DNA of 64,000 nucleotides from Tetradesmus obliquus (GCA_030272155.1 CP126197.1:1178001-1242000); one strand, 5' to 3'. Counted from the stretch's first letter, positions 34,986-46,564 are shown. Numbers and translations are program-made. The notes: generated by a model from the sequence alone, not told the origin.

Positions 34986-37900
34986 GGCAGCACTGGGAGC
35001 CACTGTTGCTGTGGCTGCTGTTGCTGCGGCCCGGGTAACCAGTGCTGCGGCTGCTGCTGCATAGGTGACAGTGGCGGAGGCTGCTGGAAGCCTCCCGGCA
35101 CACCTGGCGCCATTTGAGTGACGCTGCCACTGCTGCCAGCACCACGGCTGTTGCTGTGGCTGCTGACCTCATGGCTGCTGCTGCTGTAGTGCTGCTGGGT
35201 CTGCCCTGTGTTGCGGCTGTGAGAGGCTCCTGCAGAGTGCCCTGATGTAGCAGGTGCAGGAAAAGCTTGCTGCAGCATTGCCTGCTGCTGCTGCTGTTGC
35301 TGGTGGAGTTGGTAGGGAGGCACTGGCCAAGGTGCAGGTGCTCCAGCACTGCTGAGGCCAGCTGCAGCATATGCAGCACCCACATCGCCCTGCAGCATCA
35401 GCTGCTGCTGCTGCTGCTGCTGCTGCAGGCCTACCTCAGGATACAGCCATGCCCGAGCATGCTCAGGCAGTGCAGCAGCACCGCCAACGTACCCAGCGGA
35501 AGCTGCTGCTGCTGCTGCTGCTGCAGCAGCAGGCAGCCCCTTGTATGCAGGGCCCTGCACAGAGCCACCGCTGCTGCTGCTGCTCCCGCCATCATCTGAG
35601 CCATGATCTGACAGCCATTCTGACAGCACCTCACTGCAAGCAGCAGAGTCATGCAGCACAGGCTCTATCAGGCCTGCAAGGTCGTCCACCGCCTCCTGCT
35701 GTTGCTGCTGCCGCTGCTGCTGCTGCCGCCGCTGCTGCTGCTGCCAGCGCCGCTGCTGTGACGACCGCCGAGACGAGCGCTGCATTGAGTTGGGGTCAGA
35801 GGTCTGCTGCAGCTGCGGAGATAGGTGGCTAGCACCTTGCTGCTGCACTGCGAGTGGTAGCGAACCAGCCAAGACGTCAGCAGCAACAGGAGATGCCGTA
35901 GGTGATGCCATCTGCAGCTCTTGCGCTGTTGTCTGGGGCGCTGGCTGCTGCTGCTGCTGCTCTTGCTGGGGTGACAGGCGGCTAGGCATAGCTGCTGGCT
36001 GCGATGGCTGCAGGTTGCTGCTGCGCTGCAGGAACGACCGCTGCAGCACCGAGCTTCGCTGCAGCTCCTGCTGCTGCAGCTGCTGCAGCGGGTGCTGCAG
36101 CAGCGATGCAGTCAGCTGCCGCCGCTGCTGCTGTGGGGATGCCAGCAAGGAGCCAGCATATGAGGCAGACAGCTCGCTAGGTGAGAACAGCAGCGACTGC
36201 AGCTGGCGCCGCTGCCGCAGCAGCAGATCCTGCCGTGCCTTGTCATCTGGTGAGATGTCTGGGAGGTCAGGCGACTCCGCTGCTGCTGCTGCTGCCGGCG
36301 AAGGCCGTGCTGGCGTTGCTGCAGCCTCCCATGTGCTACTGGCTTGCTGCTCTAACACTTCCTCTACAGCATACCCTGCGGTTGCTGTTGGTGCTGCCGC
36401 TGCAGCCTGCGCTTCCCACGCCCCGCTGCGCTGCAACTGCTGCAGTTCCGTGGCATCAGCTGCTGCTGCAAGACGCTCCTCTAGCGCCATGCTCATGCCT
36501 GTGTTACTGCTGCTTTTCTTGTGGCTGCTGCTGCTGTCAGCACTACCGCTGCTGCTGACTGCGCTCCTACCACTCACGCCGCTGCTGCCTGCACCTTGCC
36601 TGTCAGTGCTCAGTACGGGTGCCTCATCCACCCTGGCCTGGGACTGCCAGGCAAAGGCATCAGCATCAGCATCAGCAGCAGCAGGGCTTGGGGAGCCCAG
36701 CTGATGTGGCGGCACAGGCCCTGCTGATGTGGGAGTGAGCAGCGGCTGCGCTGCATCCGGCCCTGCAGCATGCAGCCAGTCGGCCGGTGCAGCTGGTGCT
36801 GCGCCATGCGCGCTGCTGCTGAGGCTGCTGCTGCTGCCACGGCTGCGTACCTGGCGTGTGCCAGCCAGGTTGATGCTGTACGGAGGCTGCAGCTCAAAGG
36901 CTCCTGCGCTTTTGGCAGCAGTAGCAGGGCTGCTGTGCTTCGAGTGCGTAGCTTGAGCACGTGCTGAGGATGTCGCTGCTGCCCAGCCCTTGACAGACAT
37001 CTCCGCAATGCCACTGGCAGTGCCAGCACAGCTGCTGCCGTCATCACCGCCACTGCTGCGGAGCCCTGTCTGCTCCTGCTCTTGCGCCAGCATCTCTTCA
37101 TGGAGGTCTTGCTGGTTCTGCTGCTGCTGCTGCGGGTGTTGCTGCTGCTGGCTGACTGCAGGAGAGGCCTGCAAGGCGTTGTGAGCATCCCCTGCGGCAG
37201 CCAGTGATGCAGACTGTGGTGCTTTGCTAGCTGCTGCTGCACTGCCTTTCGCAGCAGGTCCCTTGGCTCGCTGCACCTGCTGCTGCCTGCCATCTGTTGA
37301 GAGCAGCAAAAGGGCGGCAGACAGGCGTGCTGTGTAAGAACACGCCAGTTCATGGCAGATGAGGGCTGCTGTTGATGCCACAATTCATGCACTTCATGCA
37401 ATGATTTGATGCAAAGTACCAGCCACATGCACACTTCAGCTGACTTACACTGCTATGTGCAGCGCTGCCCTGCTGTACCAGTACTTCAGCTTTCCTGCAG
37501 CCCCACCTGCAATTGCTTGCAGGAGCTCCTGCACTGGCTGCACCGCAGTCGCCTTCTCCAGCATCACATCAACTGCTGCCAGGAACAGTCCTCCAGGGTA
37601 GTCGTACCCGTAGCAGTCATGCAGCACATGCAGCACTGCCTCCACTCCCTGCAGGTCAGGCAGTGCAGGCGCGCCCGCAGGATGCACACACAAGCCAAAA
37701 GCAGTGCTGTTGTGGGCAGCTGACGCCGAATCAGATGCTGGTGGTGGCAAAATGATAAGCAAGCCTTTGATATCTGCTCGAGACAAGCCAAGCTTATGAT
37801 TGAGGTGCATAAGGCTGGGTTGTCGCCATTCGCAGCGTCTGTCACAGAGACCAAGAGAGTGTGTACGCCACTGTCGCTGACATGAAGAGCCACACACCTG

Positions 37901-37999
37901 GATGCCTGGCAAACCGATTTTGAAGAACTGTGGGTGGTCCTTGTGCTGCTGCTGCAGCACCTGCTGCCCCAACCTGCAGACAGCTGTTGCCTCAGACAT
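21932..37999 (-). CDS. giant low-complexity protein (~4,685 aa) with C-terminal calponin-homology-like segments
   Basis: Proposed exons on the minus strand: 37999-37898, 37792-37507, 37293-25283, 25005-23768, 22953-22708 and 22106-21932. All junctions keep phase. The third exon is 12,011 nt without a stop. The apparent stop at 25139 falls in an intron, because CAG|GTGAGG at 25283 joins in phase to 25005. N-terminus: a non-repetitive region (KDHPQFFKIGLPGIQ, HVLHDCYGYDYPGGLFLAAV). Middle: poly-Gln, poly-Ala and Ser-rich sequence with coiled-coil patches such as QLEQEEAQLAHEIQQLE. C-terminus: two CH-like segments (DVAAWLGQLRLDLL, NGLLLCGIAAALTG near 4134-4215; LRWMQSLDLI, SGVLLCEVAAAV near 4547-4628) separated by an RS-dipeptide stretch. 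A cytoskeletal or centrosomal scaffold is a guess. The CH assignment and the second exon's acceptor (AAG) are the weakest points. Confidence 0.65.
22259..22800 (-). repeat. four copies of exon end plus 5' splice site in the giant gene
   Basis: The real end of the fifth exon, with its donor (gtgagtgctc), covers about 22800-22701. Degenerate copies follow inside the intron, with donor-like sites at 22577-22583, 22415-22421 and 22259-22265 (spacing 124, 162 and 156 bp). They retain readable peptide such as ANVALALEAV in the 22.4-22.5 kb copy. Confidence 0.7.
23083..23415 (+). repeat. 118-bp tandem repeat, three copies, inverted to the neighbouring exon end
   Basis: Three units contain gtgggccccagctggcgca followed by a gtgag donor-like site at 23176, 23294 and 23412. 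The unit core is the reverse complement of the end of the giant gene's fourth exon and its donor (23830-23761). The array sits wholly inside the intron that this donor opens. Confidence 0.75.
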
Positions 38000-38589
38000 G
38001 TTCCCAGTGGCTGCTGCATCAACAACTCCTGCTGCTGTCTTGGCCGCGTTGTGCCACGGCAGCTGGTGCTCCGGTAAACATGAGTAACGAACGATCAACC
38101 AAAGAAACCAGCATTTGCGTAGTTCTTTGTACTTGAGATGCCTGTTTCTGTTGGGCCAACGTTGTTGACAATCCTCGAAGTCAGCTGCTTCTTGTCTGAT
38201 GTAGCACCCAATGAAATAACCCGTCCACCCTCAAGGTCATTAGCGGCACATGCCCGCCATCTGTACCAGCTGTAGTTACTGTTCAAACAACCGTTGTTCC
38301 CACACAAACCCTCGGCAAACTCTTGCGTGCCGTGACAGCTGCGTTGCTTACTAAAATGTTTGAACTTTCTTTGAAGTGCTTGTATGCAGTCGTTGCGATA
38401 CCTGTCCAGCTCCACGAAAGCAGCGGCAATCACCTGTACCTGTTTGGCTGACCGCTGCTTGGCTGATCTACCCGGACACTGACGCATATCACTCCGATTC
38501 AACTCTAAAGTTTCGGTAACTCCAGCTTCCTGCTTGCCGAGCTTTCACATCACAGCAATATCCCAGCACCAGCAGCAGTGAGAGCAAAC
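38000..38589. promoter_or_regulatory. bidirectional promoter region between giant gene and BAP31-like gene
   Basis: About 590 bp separate the two divergent start codons (37999 minus, 38590 plus). The composition is clearly less CAG/CTG-rich than the flanking exons. I see no certain TATA box or other motif. An open minus-strand frame at 38095-38502 is present but nothing supports it as a gene. Confidence 0.4.
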
Positions 38590-40520
38590 ATGGACCTGGC
38601 TGTGATCCTACCTCTTGCTGTGCTGATGCTGGGTCAGACCCTTCTGTCTCTACTACTACTGGCTCCTAAAGCAATCTCCAAACAAGTCGCAGCCCTGATG
38701 TCCCTTACGCGCAGCAGTACCACAGTGTCAACTGCCCTGTACACCATCGCTGCAGCAGTGGCAGCCATGACTGCATCTAGTGTGATTCAGCTGCTGGGCG
38801 TGAGTAAAACGTTGAAAGGCGCTCAGTTCGGTGACAGGTGAGCGCCTGTGCACATGCGGCAGGACAACAGCAGCAGTCAATGCACGCCGTGCCACACAGG
38901 CACAAGAAGCACAAGTGCTCGCAGCTGAGTGTGCACAGTGTGCCTACACGGCACAACTGCTGAGTACAGCAGCCATGCGTCTCCTGCGCTGCATCCTAGT
39001 TTATGTATCCGCCTGATTGCTGGCGTCTGCTGCTTCATTTCCCAGCAAGTAGCCAGCTGGCACACAGCAAGGTCAACCGGCATGCCATGCTCCCTCTTGT
39101 GGTCCTACCAGCAAATACTTGCAAGGACATGCTGGTGAGACACCACACGTCTAATACAGATGCCCTCACATCCTGCCATAACACTCGCGTTTTATCCTGT
39201 TGCTGCGCAGGGCCCTGGCACTGACAGTGGAGGAGCTGCGGGCGCTGCTGTCTGTGGTGCTGGGGGTGGCAAACCTGGCCCTGCTGTTCCTCAACAGGTG
39301 GGCCGCACGATGTGCCAGAGCGATTGTTTATGCACTTGTGCAAGCAGCTGGTGATGTTGCTGCTGTCTGTGGTGCTGGGGGTGGCCAACCTGGCCCTGCT
39401 GTTGCTCAACAGGTGGGCTGCACGATGTGCCACTGCGATGATCTATGCACTTGTGTCAGCAGCTGGTGATGTTGCTGCTGTCTGTGGTGCTGGGGGTGGC
39501 CAACCTGGCCCTGCTGTTCCTCAACAGGTGGGCTGCACGATGTGCCACTGCCAATATACATGCACTTGTACAAGCAACTGGTCATGTTTGCTTGTGTATG
39601 ACAACAGCAAATTGCAGGACGCAGAAAGCAGTGAATTGCAGTAGTAAATCAGTAGTTGTGCGAGCAGCAAGTACTGTTGACTTCACAACAGCAAACGGCA
39701 GATTGCTTGCTTGCAGGATTCTGGCAAGTAGTTGCATGGTATTGGCGTGCACCACACCGCTTGGCATGCCTGACTGCATGCTGCAGATGGGGTTCAAACC
39801 CGTGACCTGCTGAGTGCTCTGCTGGTGTCTGCTTTTTCTTGCTGCAGGGCGCTTGCATATGAGCAGCAGGCAGCGCAGAAGGCAGAGCTCAACCTGTCGG
39901 TGCTGCAGAAGCAGGTGCGAGGCAAAGGTTTAGGCCACTAGAAGCAGCAGCAGCACGGCACAGCAATGGCTCCCATCCCACCTCAGCATGCAGCAGCTGC
40001 ACTGAATCTAAGGGTTCGATGCTCAATGGAATGCTCACACATCTAGCATGCGTGTGTGTCACCTGGACGCACCCCATGTGTTAAGGCATCCTTGGCTACC
40101 TGGATATCCGAACATTGCCCTGGCTGACAAGCTACGTGTTGTTGCCCAACAATCCTTCTTGCTGTACAGGCCAAGGGCATGCAGTCGGAGTACTTGCGTG
40201 CCACCAGCAAGGACGACAGCAGCAGCGGCAGCCAGCGTGGCGACAAGTCAGAGGTCAGCAAGCTCATCAGTGACAAGGCACGGGTGCAGGAGGCGCTGGA
40301 GGCAGCACAGGTGAACAGCAATGTACTCAAACACGGAGGCCTGCAGTGTATGTTCAGCACCAGGCAGGACCAGGCGTCCCCGACGGCCTTGTTTGCAAAT
40401 GCAGCATGGTGGCGCTTGATGACGCGCTGTGTTACAAACGCTTTGGATGTCACTGTTGGTGGCACCCACATACTCAGGCTAGCACCGGGGATGTTGCAGC
40501 CCACCATCCAATGACACGTG

Positions 40521-40556
<36 letters not shown>

Positions 40557-41009
40557 GTGCAGGCTGAGGCAAAGTCCGCTGCGAGCAACGCTGCAGCACT
40601 AAAGGCACAGTCGCAGGTTAGTAGCCAGGCACAGCAGCAGCAGGTCAAGACACCAGTCACCATTCTCAGGTGTCACCAAACTCTCAGCGCAACGCGTGCA
40701 GCAGGTCAGAGATGCATGCAGGGCTCTGCGTAGCTTTTTGCTGGTGGGAGCTGTCGTTGTCGTGAAACGTTTGCCCCACCACCACATACCGCAGCGTGTC
40801 AAGCAAAGCATCACTTGCATTCAGCACTACACCACCGTCTGACGCAGTGCGGTGTACATGCATCGACGCACACTTCTGCCATCATTGCGCCTGCGCTGCA
40901 GGGGCTGGAGAGGGAGTACGACCGGCTGCTGGCAGAGAACGACAACTTGAAGCGGCGGCTGGCTCGCTTTGATGCTGGCTTCTCCGCAACAGACAAGAAG
41001 AGTGCCTGA
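38590..41009 (+). CDS. BAP29/BAP31-like endoplasmic reticulum membrane protein
   Basis: Six exons join in phase to 234 aa: 38590-38837, 39211-39297, 39848-39914, 40170-40310, 40563-40616 and 40902-41009. Three hydrophobic segments lie at about 3-24, 46-70 and 88-111 (LLSVVLGVANLALLFLN). A cytosolic coiled coil follows and ends with GLEREYDRLLAENDNLKRRL, which closely follows the BAP31 signature EYDRLLEE. The C-terminus DKKSA-stop is a KKXX dilysine ER-retrieval signal. BAP31 relatives act as ER cargo receptors and quality-control factors for membrane proteins. The length is normal for the family (about 220-245 aa). The ATG at 38590 opens directly into the first membrane segment. The 39298-39847 intron holds duplicated copies of exon 2's end. 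Confidence 0.85.
39246..39535 (+). repeat. 115-bp tandem repeat of exon 2 end plus 5' splice site, three copies
   Basis: The unit contains gtctgtggtgctgggggtgg, aacctggccctgctgttcct, then caacag|gtgggc. Donor sites fall at 39298, 39413 and 39528, an exact 115-bp period. The first copy is the real exon end; the other two lie inside the intron with splice site and exonic sequence nearly unchanged. Confidence 0.85.
40522..40562 (+). repeat. (CTG)n pyrimidine-type tract abutting a 3' splice site
   Basis: About ten CTG units run directly into tgtgcag, the acceptor of BAP31-like exon 5 at 40563. A similar arrangement occurs at 58217-58254 before a SET exon. Confidence 0.7.
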
Positions 41010-41470
41010 CTGCAGATTGTTCGGGGGCCCTGATCCCATCATGAGCGTAGCTGCCGGGCAGGATTGCGGTGAAGTGGTTTCGGGAGGTTTACCTTCACCT
41101 GAAGTAGGCGGATCGAGATGTGCGGAAGAGCGCACGCCGGAGCAGGCGTCTGGTGCGCTGGGGACGTATGTCCCTTGTCGGCTTGAGACTAAACAAGCCC
41201 CTGTACAATCCACCCTATCTTCATCTTCTTCCTGATCCCATCAGATCGCAGTGCTTGCTGTTGCTTGGCGGGGTTGTATAGTGAACGTACTGCATTGTGT
41301 TGCTGCATGAAAGCTCCAGCTGTGGGCGCACCCATTGGAGAGGCTGCCTCACTGGGCACGTTTGTAGTGCCAGCTAATGCCAGAACCACCTGCTGGCTGA
41401 GTGGTGCGGTTTATAGCCAGCCCTGCATGCATGTACATGCACTCCTGCAGCTAGATGCCACACTAGCTGC
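41010..41470. other. convergent intergenic region
   Basis: The 3' ends of the BAP31-like gene (plus) and cassette gene X1 (minus) face each other here. I see no gene, repeat or clear terminator signal. Confidence 0.4.
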
Positions 41471-42594
41471 TCACTCCTCACCCTCATCTACAGCCTGAAA
41501 CAGCAACTCGTCAACCTCAGCTGCTAGCTCCGGCCCAAGAGCAGTGAGCACATCGCCAGGCATCAGAGTGTGCACTACTCCCTGCAACCCCTCACGCTGC
41601 AGTGGCTGTGACTTCTTCTGAAACAGCAGCGGCGCATGCAGCGAGCGAGATGCGTTGTAGTAGAAGCGGGCCGACACCGTGCTGGCTGTGAAAGCCTCCA
41701 GCCTCCAAATCCAACACAGCGCTTCTGCAGCATTGCTGCTGCTGCTGCTGTCACCACCAGCGGTGCTCCCGCAACCGCTGCTGCTGCTGGTGTTGACAAT
41801 GAAACTGCAGCGGTCCTCCGCAGCTGCTGGACCAGACACTTGCATAAACACTGTATCACCAAGCTGCACATAGAAGTTACCTGGCAGCCACAGCCCAAGT
41901 CTGCTGTCGGCATCAGCTGGTGGTGGCCGCTCCTGCAACTTTGCCTTCTTGCTGCTGCTGCTAGCAGTGATGCTGGCATGCGCTGTGCGCTTGCTTCCAA
42001 CACCCTGCTGCTGCTGTTGCTCAGGTGCTACAGCTGCTGTACCTTCATGCATTGTAGCTGCGCACGGCCCAGCAACTGCAAGCAGGTCCATGCTGCCGCC
42101 CTTCTGCTCACTGTTGTTGCTGCAGCCAAGGCATGCTGCCACGGCTCTCAGGGATCTCAGCAGCTGCAGCACCAAATTGCCTGGTGGCTCACTGCCAGCA
42201 GCAACAGCCTGATGCAGCTCAACAAGTCCTGCCTTGATGACTGCGGCATGCTCTGCGCTGTCGCTGCTTTCAGTAACTGCTCGCAGCAGCAGCGCCTTGG
42301 CAGCATTGCACGCCCCAGCAAATGCTGTGTCTGCGTCTGTCCCTGGCATGCTCATTGCCAACAAATTCACAGCACTGATTGCTGGCCCTGGCAGCTGCGG
42401 CGGCGGCGGCGGCTCCACAGAAGAAGAGAGCACAGTTGCAGACCCTGCCGCTGCTTGTGACGGCTGCGCCGTGGCCTGCTGCTGCTGCTGTTGCTCTGTG
42501 CCGCCTTGCTCTAGCAGCACTGCTTTATTGGCTGCTGTTGTGCGCGCAGAACACTGCCTGACTGGGCGATGTGGCTCATCATAGTGAAGCCCGC
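41471..42594 (-). CDS. cassette gene X, copy 1 (NLS-like stretch plus BAH-like C-terminus)
   Basis: An open frame runs from a 3' splice site (ccctgtgcag ending at 42595) to a stop at 41471, about 374 aa. N-terminus: Gln/Ala/Pro-rich, then a helical region (MSMPGTDADTAFAGACNAA). A basic stretch SSSSKKAKLQERPPP matches NSKKQKVQKPPP in copy 2 and looks like a nuclear signal. The C-terminus (YVQLGDTVFMQV, CWIWRLEAF, ARFYYN) has the spacing of a BAH domain, a chromatin-binding fold; that is tentative. The first exon is not resolved, because only 76 bp separate this acceptor from the start of the divergent HJR gene. The same acceptor position and phase recur in copy 2, so the intron is ancestral. 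The function is unknown. Confidence 0.6.
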
Positions 42595-42669
42595 CTGCAC
42601 AGGGCAGACAGCGGCAGCAAGGCGCAACACACAGCACAATATCAGCATACAAGACCAAGAGAGGAGTTC

Positions 42670-43654
42670 ATGTTGCGCGCACGCCCCGAACCAGTGGAAC
42701 ATGCGTGCCTGAGTTTTGATGTGGGTAGCATCAACTGCGGTGTGTGTCTCTTTGATGGAAGACCCTCGGCGCAGCAGATTCTGTTCTGCACCAAGCGCCC
42801 CTTGCTTAATGAACACGCACACGTGGTGCATGATGTGACAGCTGTTAAGCAGGCTTTAGATGAGATTACACGCACTGTTACAACACTGCTGCAGGGACGG
42901 CCCTATTGGGTCCTTGTAGAAGAGGAGTTTGCCGTATTCGAGTCAGACAAAAACGCACGAAAGCACTGAGTGGTATTCAACTTGCAGCTGGAAAGTTGTA
43001 TACGCATGTACTTTGCCCAAAAGCAAATTGAGGTTCGCACTACTCACGCCACAGAGCGTTTTCCCTTTCTTGGGATCCATGGGTGGAGGCAGATGACAAG
43101 GTGGGACAGGAAGCAGCATGTCACAGCAGCTGTCAGCAAACTGCTTGACAAAGGCAATCCAGGCAACCGGTTTGCCCACAGGGAGCATGACTTGACTGGT
43201 TGGGAAGCGCAGCGGCCATCCCAGCGGCATGACACAGCGGATGCGATCTCGCAAGCTTTACTTTGGTACTACAGGAATGCACAGGATGTGCGTGAATGCC
43301 GCCCATCTCCATTGGCATCAGACAATGAGCAAGCAACATCATCGCAACAGCCCCCCCGCAACAACAGAGCACCATCTACCGCACCCCCAAGCGCCAGCAG
43401 ACGCGGCAAGCCAAGCAAAGCGGAGCTCCAGGAAAAGCTTGAGCAAACTCTTACACAGCTTGGAATTGATTATTATGATCCAGTGCGTGGAGAGAGGGAG
43501 CCAGCGGCCAAGCTCTATGAAAGTTCGGCGGCACAGCCCCAACAACCAGCACCTAGTGGAGTTTCTGCAGTTGTTAGATGCATACAACAGTCGAGGGTCC
43601 AACATAACAGATCAAGCATCGCTGGAGGCACGTGTGACCCCCCTGCTCACCTAG
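42670..43654 (+). pseudogene. RuvC-fold Holliday-junction-resolvase-like protein, cassette copy 1
   Basis: The ATG at 42670 opens a frame with the RuvC-type first strand CLSFDVGSINCGVCLFD (Asp17), then YWVLVEEEF (Glu84 region). After a TGA at 42967-42969, in the same frame, come LQLESCIRMYF, VRTTHATERFPFLG, a WDRKQHV helix and HDTADAISQAL, whose Asp residues complete the active-site pattern. This order of Asp, Glu and HDxADA fits the Pox_A22/Cce1 branch of resolvases, which cleave four-way junctions and are common in large DNA viruses. A one-base insertion near 43523 shifts the C-terminus; the other frame, ending 43654, matches copy 2. With two lesions it is probably inactive. X1 is divergent and Y1 overlaps its 3' end. 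Confidence 0.6.
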
Positions 43655-44277
43655 AGCTGCGTCAATGCTGGCCTTGGAGAGTCCAGGGTAAAGCGCTTCG
43701 TAGCCTGCAGCTGCGCTGCACTTGGCTGTGAAGTTCTTGCCCCAGGTGTGCTGAGCGCGCGCATGCAGCAGCAGGTTAGAGCCTGGCGTGATTGTGACGC
43801 TGCTTACTGTCCTGGACCACTGCCCTACCAGCTGCTTGTCTGTGGCTGCTGTCATGAAGTCAGCAGCCACGCGCACACGCACAGACTGCGCTGAGCCGTT
43901 GCGCAGCAGCAGGCCCTCGGGTGACATTAGTTGCATTATGCTGAAGTGGGTGAAGGACTGCCCAGCCACAGATGCCTTCCCGCCTGGTAGCAGCTGAGCC
44001 TTGCCTGACCAGCTGCTGCCTAGCAGCACCAGCAAGCCAGACCCGCGCGGTAGCAGCGCTGGTTGGGGTCCCTGCGCAAGGCATGTTGCAATGCCCGCAT
44101 GCGCCACTGCTGACTGATGTGCTGCTGCTGTTGCTGCTGCCAAGTCGTCTGGAGTTGAGGGGCATTGGGAGGGTGAAGTTGGAAGCAGTGATGCACTGGT
44201 CAGCACTGGCTGCGCACCAGTTGTGTCTGCAGGCGCTGTTGGCCAGGGTGGCGCCCGCCAGTTGCTACTGTAGGAGG

Positions 44278-44320
<43 letters not shown>

Positions 44321-46564
44321 AGCACAGGCTGTGCTGCCAGCACTGCTGAGTCTGGTTCACAACCAAATGCATCATCTACATCTGCACCCATATCAACTGC
44401 TGCTGGCTGCCTGCCAACATCGCTGGCTGCGGCTATGGGCTGCATCATACCGGAACCGCTGGCTGCTGCTGTGGGCTGCATCACACCAGAACCGCTGGCT
44501 GTTGCAGGCTGCACCATGCCGGAACCGCTGGCTGCCGCTGCTGCTGCTGCTGTTGCAACAGGGGTTGTGTCTGCGCCAAGGAACTGCTCAGCATAAACAG
44601 CCGCGGCTCGAGCAACAGCTGCTGACACAGCAGCAGCCTTGCTGGCAGCGGTGTCATTGCCATGTGCTGAGGCTGCAGCCACAGTCACCGTGCTCTGCAG
44701 TGTTGATATCACACTTGCCAATGCTGAGCCCATGCCAGCCTCTGCGCGTGCCTCTGGGTTGGCATGGGAAAGCTTGATGCAATCAACATCACAGCACAGC
44801 AGATCTACCTGCAGCACCAGCATGTTTCATCAGGTAACGCTTATGCATGTGCTGATGATGATTCTGCATTAACCACAGAGGTACAGTTTGACACATGGTG
44901 CAAGATGGTGCAGGTTTAGGGCTGTTGCCCGGCACTCATTCCCTGGCAATTTCAAGCTGCAAGAAGCCACTGTAACAACAGCTTGCAGGACTCTCACCGT
45001 GTTCTGCAGTAGCACATGCCTTGGTGGTGGGTTAGGCAGCTGCCCAAACAGAGCTGTGTTGGCTGCGTTGATGTCTTGCAGCAGCTGTGATCTGTGTGCC
45101 TGCGCCTCACTACGGCGCCATGCACAGCCAGGCAAGGTCTGGGCCGTGCTGGAATGCTGGCAGGGCGTAATGGTGCAGCAGCGGGCCAGTGACGCGGCGC
45201 AGCATGTGGGCCAGTGAACCCTCCTGGTGCCGGCAACAAAGAAGAAAAGTATGAGTGCATGAAGCTGGCATATATGGATGGCCCCAGCCCACAGAGTTCA
45301 ACACCATCTCCCTGCTCTGTACCGTAAACCTGGCATGGCCAAAAATGCTGATATGCTATTACTAGCATAGTTGCTCAGGGCCTGCAGCACCAACGAGGCA
45401 CCCGCACCTGCTGCACCAGGCCAATCAAGTGCTCCCATATTGCGGCTGTATTGCGGCTGTAGAAGGGTTGGCTGCATACTGCACCATCAATGCACCATCT
45501 TCATCACGGTACTGCATGCCATGCTTCATACTGATGGCCACACTTGAGCTCTCAGCTGTAAGACACAGCCGGCGCCCAATAAGCAATGCTACTCGGAACT
45601 CATGCACCAGCTGGAGCAGCAGCAGCAGCAGGAGGAGGGCAGCAGCAGCAGCAGCAACAACGCAGCACAGCAACCATCAGGCGTGAACCAAACACAAACT
45701 TTGTTATTCACGGTGAATGGCGCCCTTAACAGACACGCACTGCCTGCATGTATTCCACACCCTCAAAGCAGGCATCCCACCCCTTGAATTCACAGGGAGG
45801 AGCGACAGCATCCCCATGACTGATCCTGCTGCCATATCCACGCCCTGCCAAGCCCTACAACGGCTGCATTTGTATCAGACACCATGCATACTGCACAGCT
45901 AATACACACGCTGGACTGCTTGCTGTCCCTTTGAAGTCAAAGCACCGCACCTGCTGTTGCATGGTACTTTCTTCCAGCTCCAGGCTCATGCCAGCTGCAA
46001 ATGACTGAGTGATCATCTGCTCCCAGTTAGCTGTGTCTCCCAACCACAGCAGCTGCCACAGGTCCACGTCAGCCTTCGCAGCACGCTCTTGCAACCGCTT
46101 GAGGCCCTTGAGTGCGCCTTCATCCAGAATTGCTGGCTGAGTTGCTGACACTGCTGCACTTACTACCCCTTGTGTAGCTGGTGAAATGACAGCTGCAATG
46201 CACTTCCCAAGCAGTGACCCTATGGGCTGCAGTGCCAGAGCAACGCGCGATGCTGCTGCAGACACATCAAGGCGGCTAAGCGCGTCTGCTGTTAATCCTG
46301 ACCAAACTGCAGCATATGCAAGGAAGTGAAGAGGTGGCATCAGTACACAGGGTTGTCAGCCAGCTGTGGATACAAGCATGGGAGTGGTGTGCTGTGCTAT
46401 GTTGTTGTCTGATGTGATCCTGCCACGCTGCAGGCGCAGCTTGTCTTTCTACTGAAACATACAACGTCATAACACACTTCAGGCTATGCTCAACGCATCA
46501 CAGACACTGTGCCCTCACCCTGCACGCCTGGTAGTGTTGCTGCTTTACGCAGCAGTGCCGCCAT
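43574..46564 (-). pseudogene. cassette gene Y, copy 1, multi-exon, unknown function
   Basis: Proposed exons: 46564-46519 (starts MAALLRKAATLPGVQ), 46306-45951, 45610-45485, 45223 to about 45003 (donor at 44997) and 44808 onward to 43574. The first four junctions keep phase. The frame shifts by one near 45125 (after GPDLAWL, before RRSEAQAHRSQLL). It shifts again in the GCA-repeat region near 44270, where an unrecognised intron is also possible. The C-terminal part (QSVRVRVAADF, LVGQWSRTV, TPGSNLLLHARAQHTWG) is clearly paralogous to the minus-strand sequence at the right end of the window. The N-terminus could be a transit peptide. I recognise no domain. Its end overlaps the end of HJR1 by about 80 bp. 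Confidence 0.45.

Noticed and set aside
24600-36700. Many plus-strand frames rich in Leu, Cys or Ala within the giant gene
   Set aside because: They are antisense readings of CAG repeats (CTG = Leu, TGC = Cys, GCT = Ala) and have no independent support.
25139-37381. The 4,080-codon minus-strand frame taken as a complete protein ending at 25139
   Set aside because: A CAG|GTGAGG donor at 25283 joins in phase to a clearly coding exon at 25005, and acceptors at 37294 and 25006 give a longer consistent model.
38095-38502. 135-codon minus-strand frame between the giant gene and the BAP31-like gene
   Set aside because: Non-repetitive but without motif or splice context, and it occupies the likely shared promoter.
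39246-39535. CRISPR-like array (regular repeats)
   Set aside because: The units are 115-bp tandem copies of an exon end with no unique spacers, in a eukaryotic gene.
39715-39812. tRNA-like sequence with ggggttcaaacccgtgacc at about 39787
   Set aside because: The T-arm-like stretch is convincing, but no matching acceptor stem, anticodon arm or correct spacing could be found. At most it is a tRNA-derived fragment.
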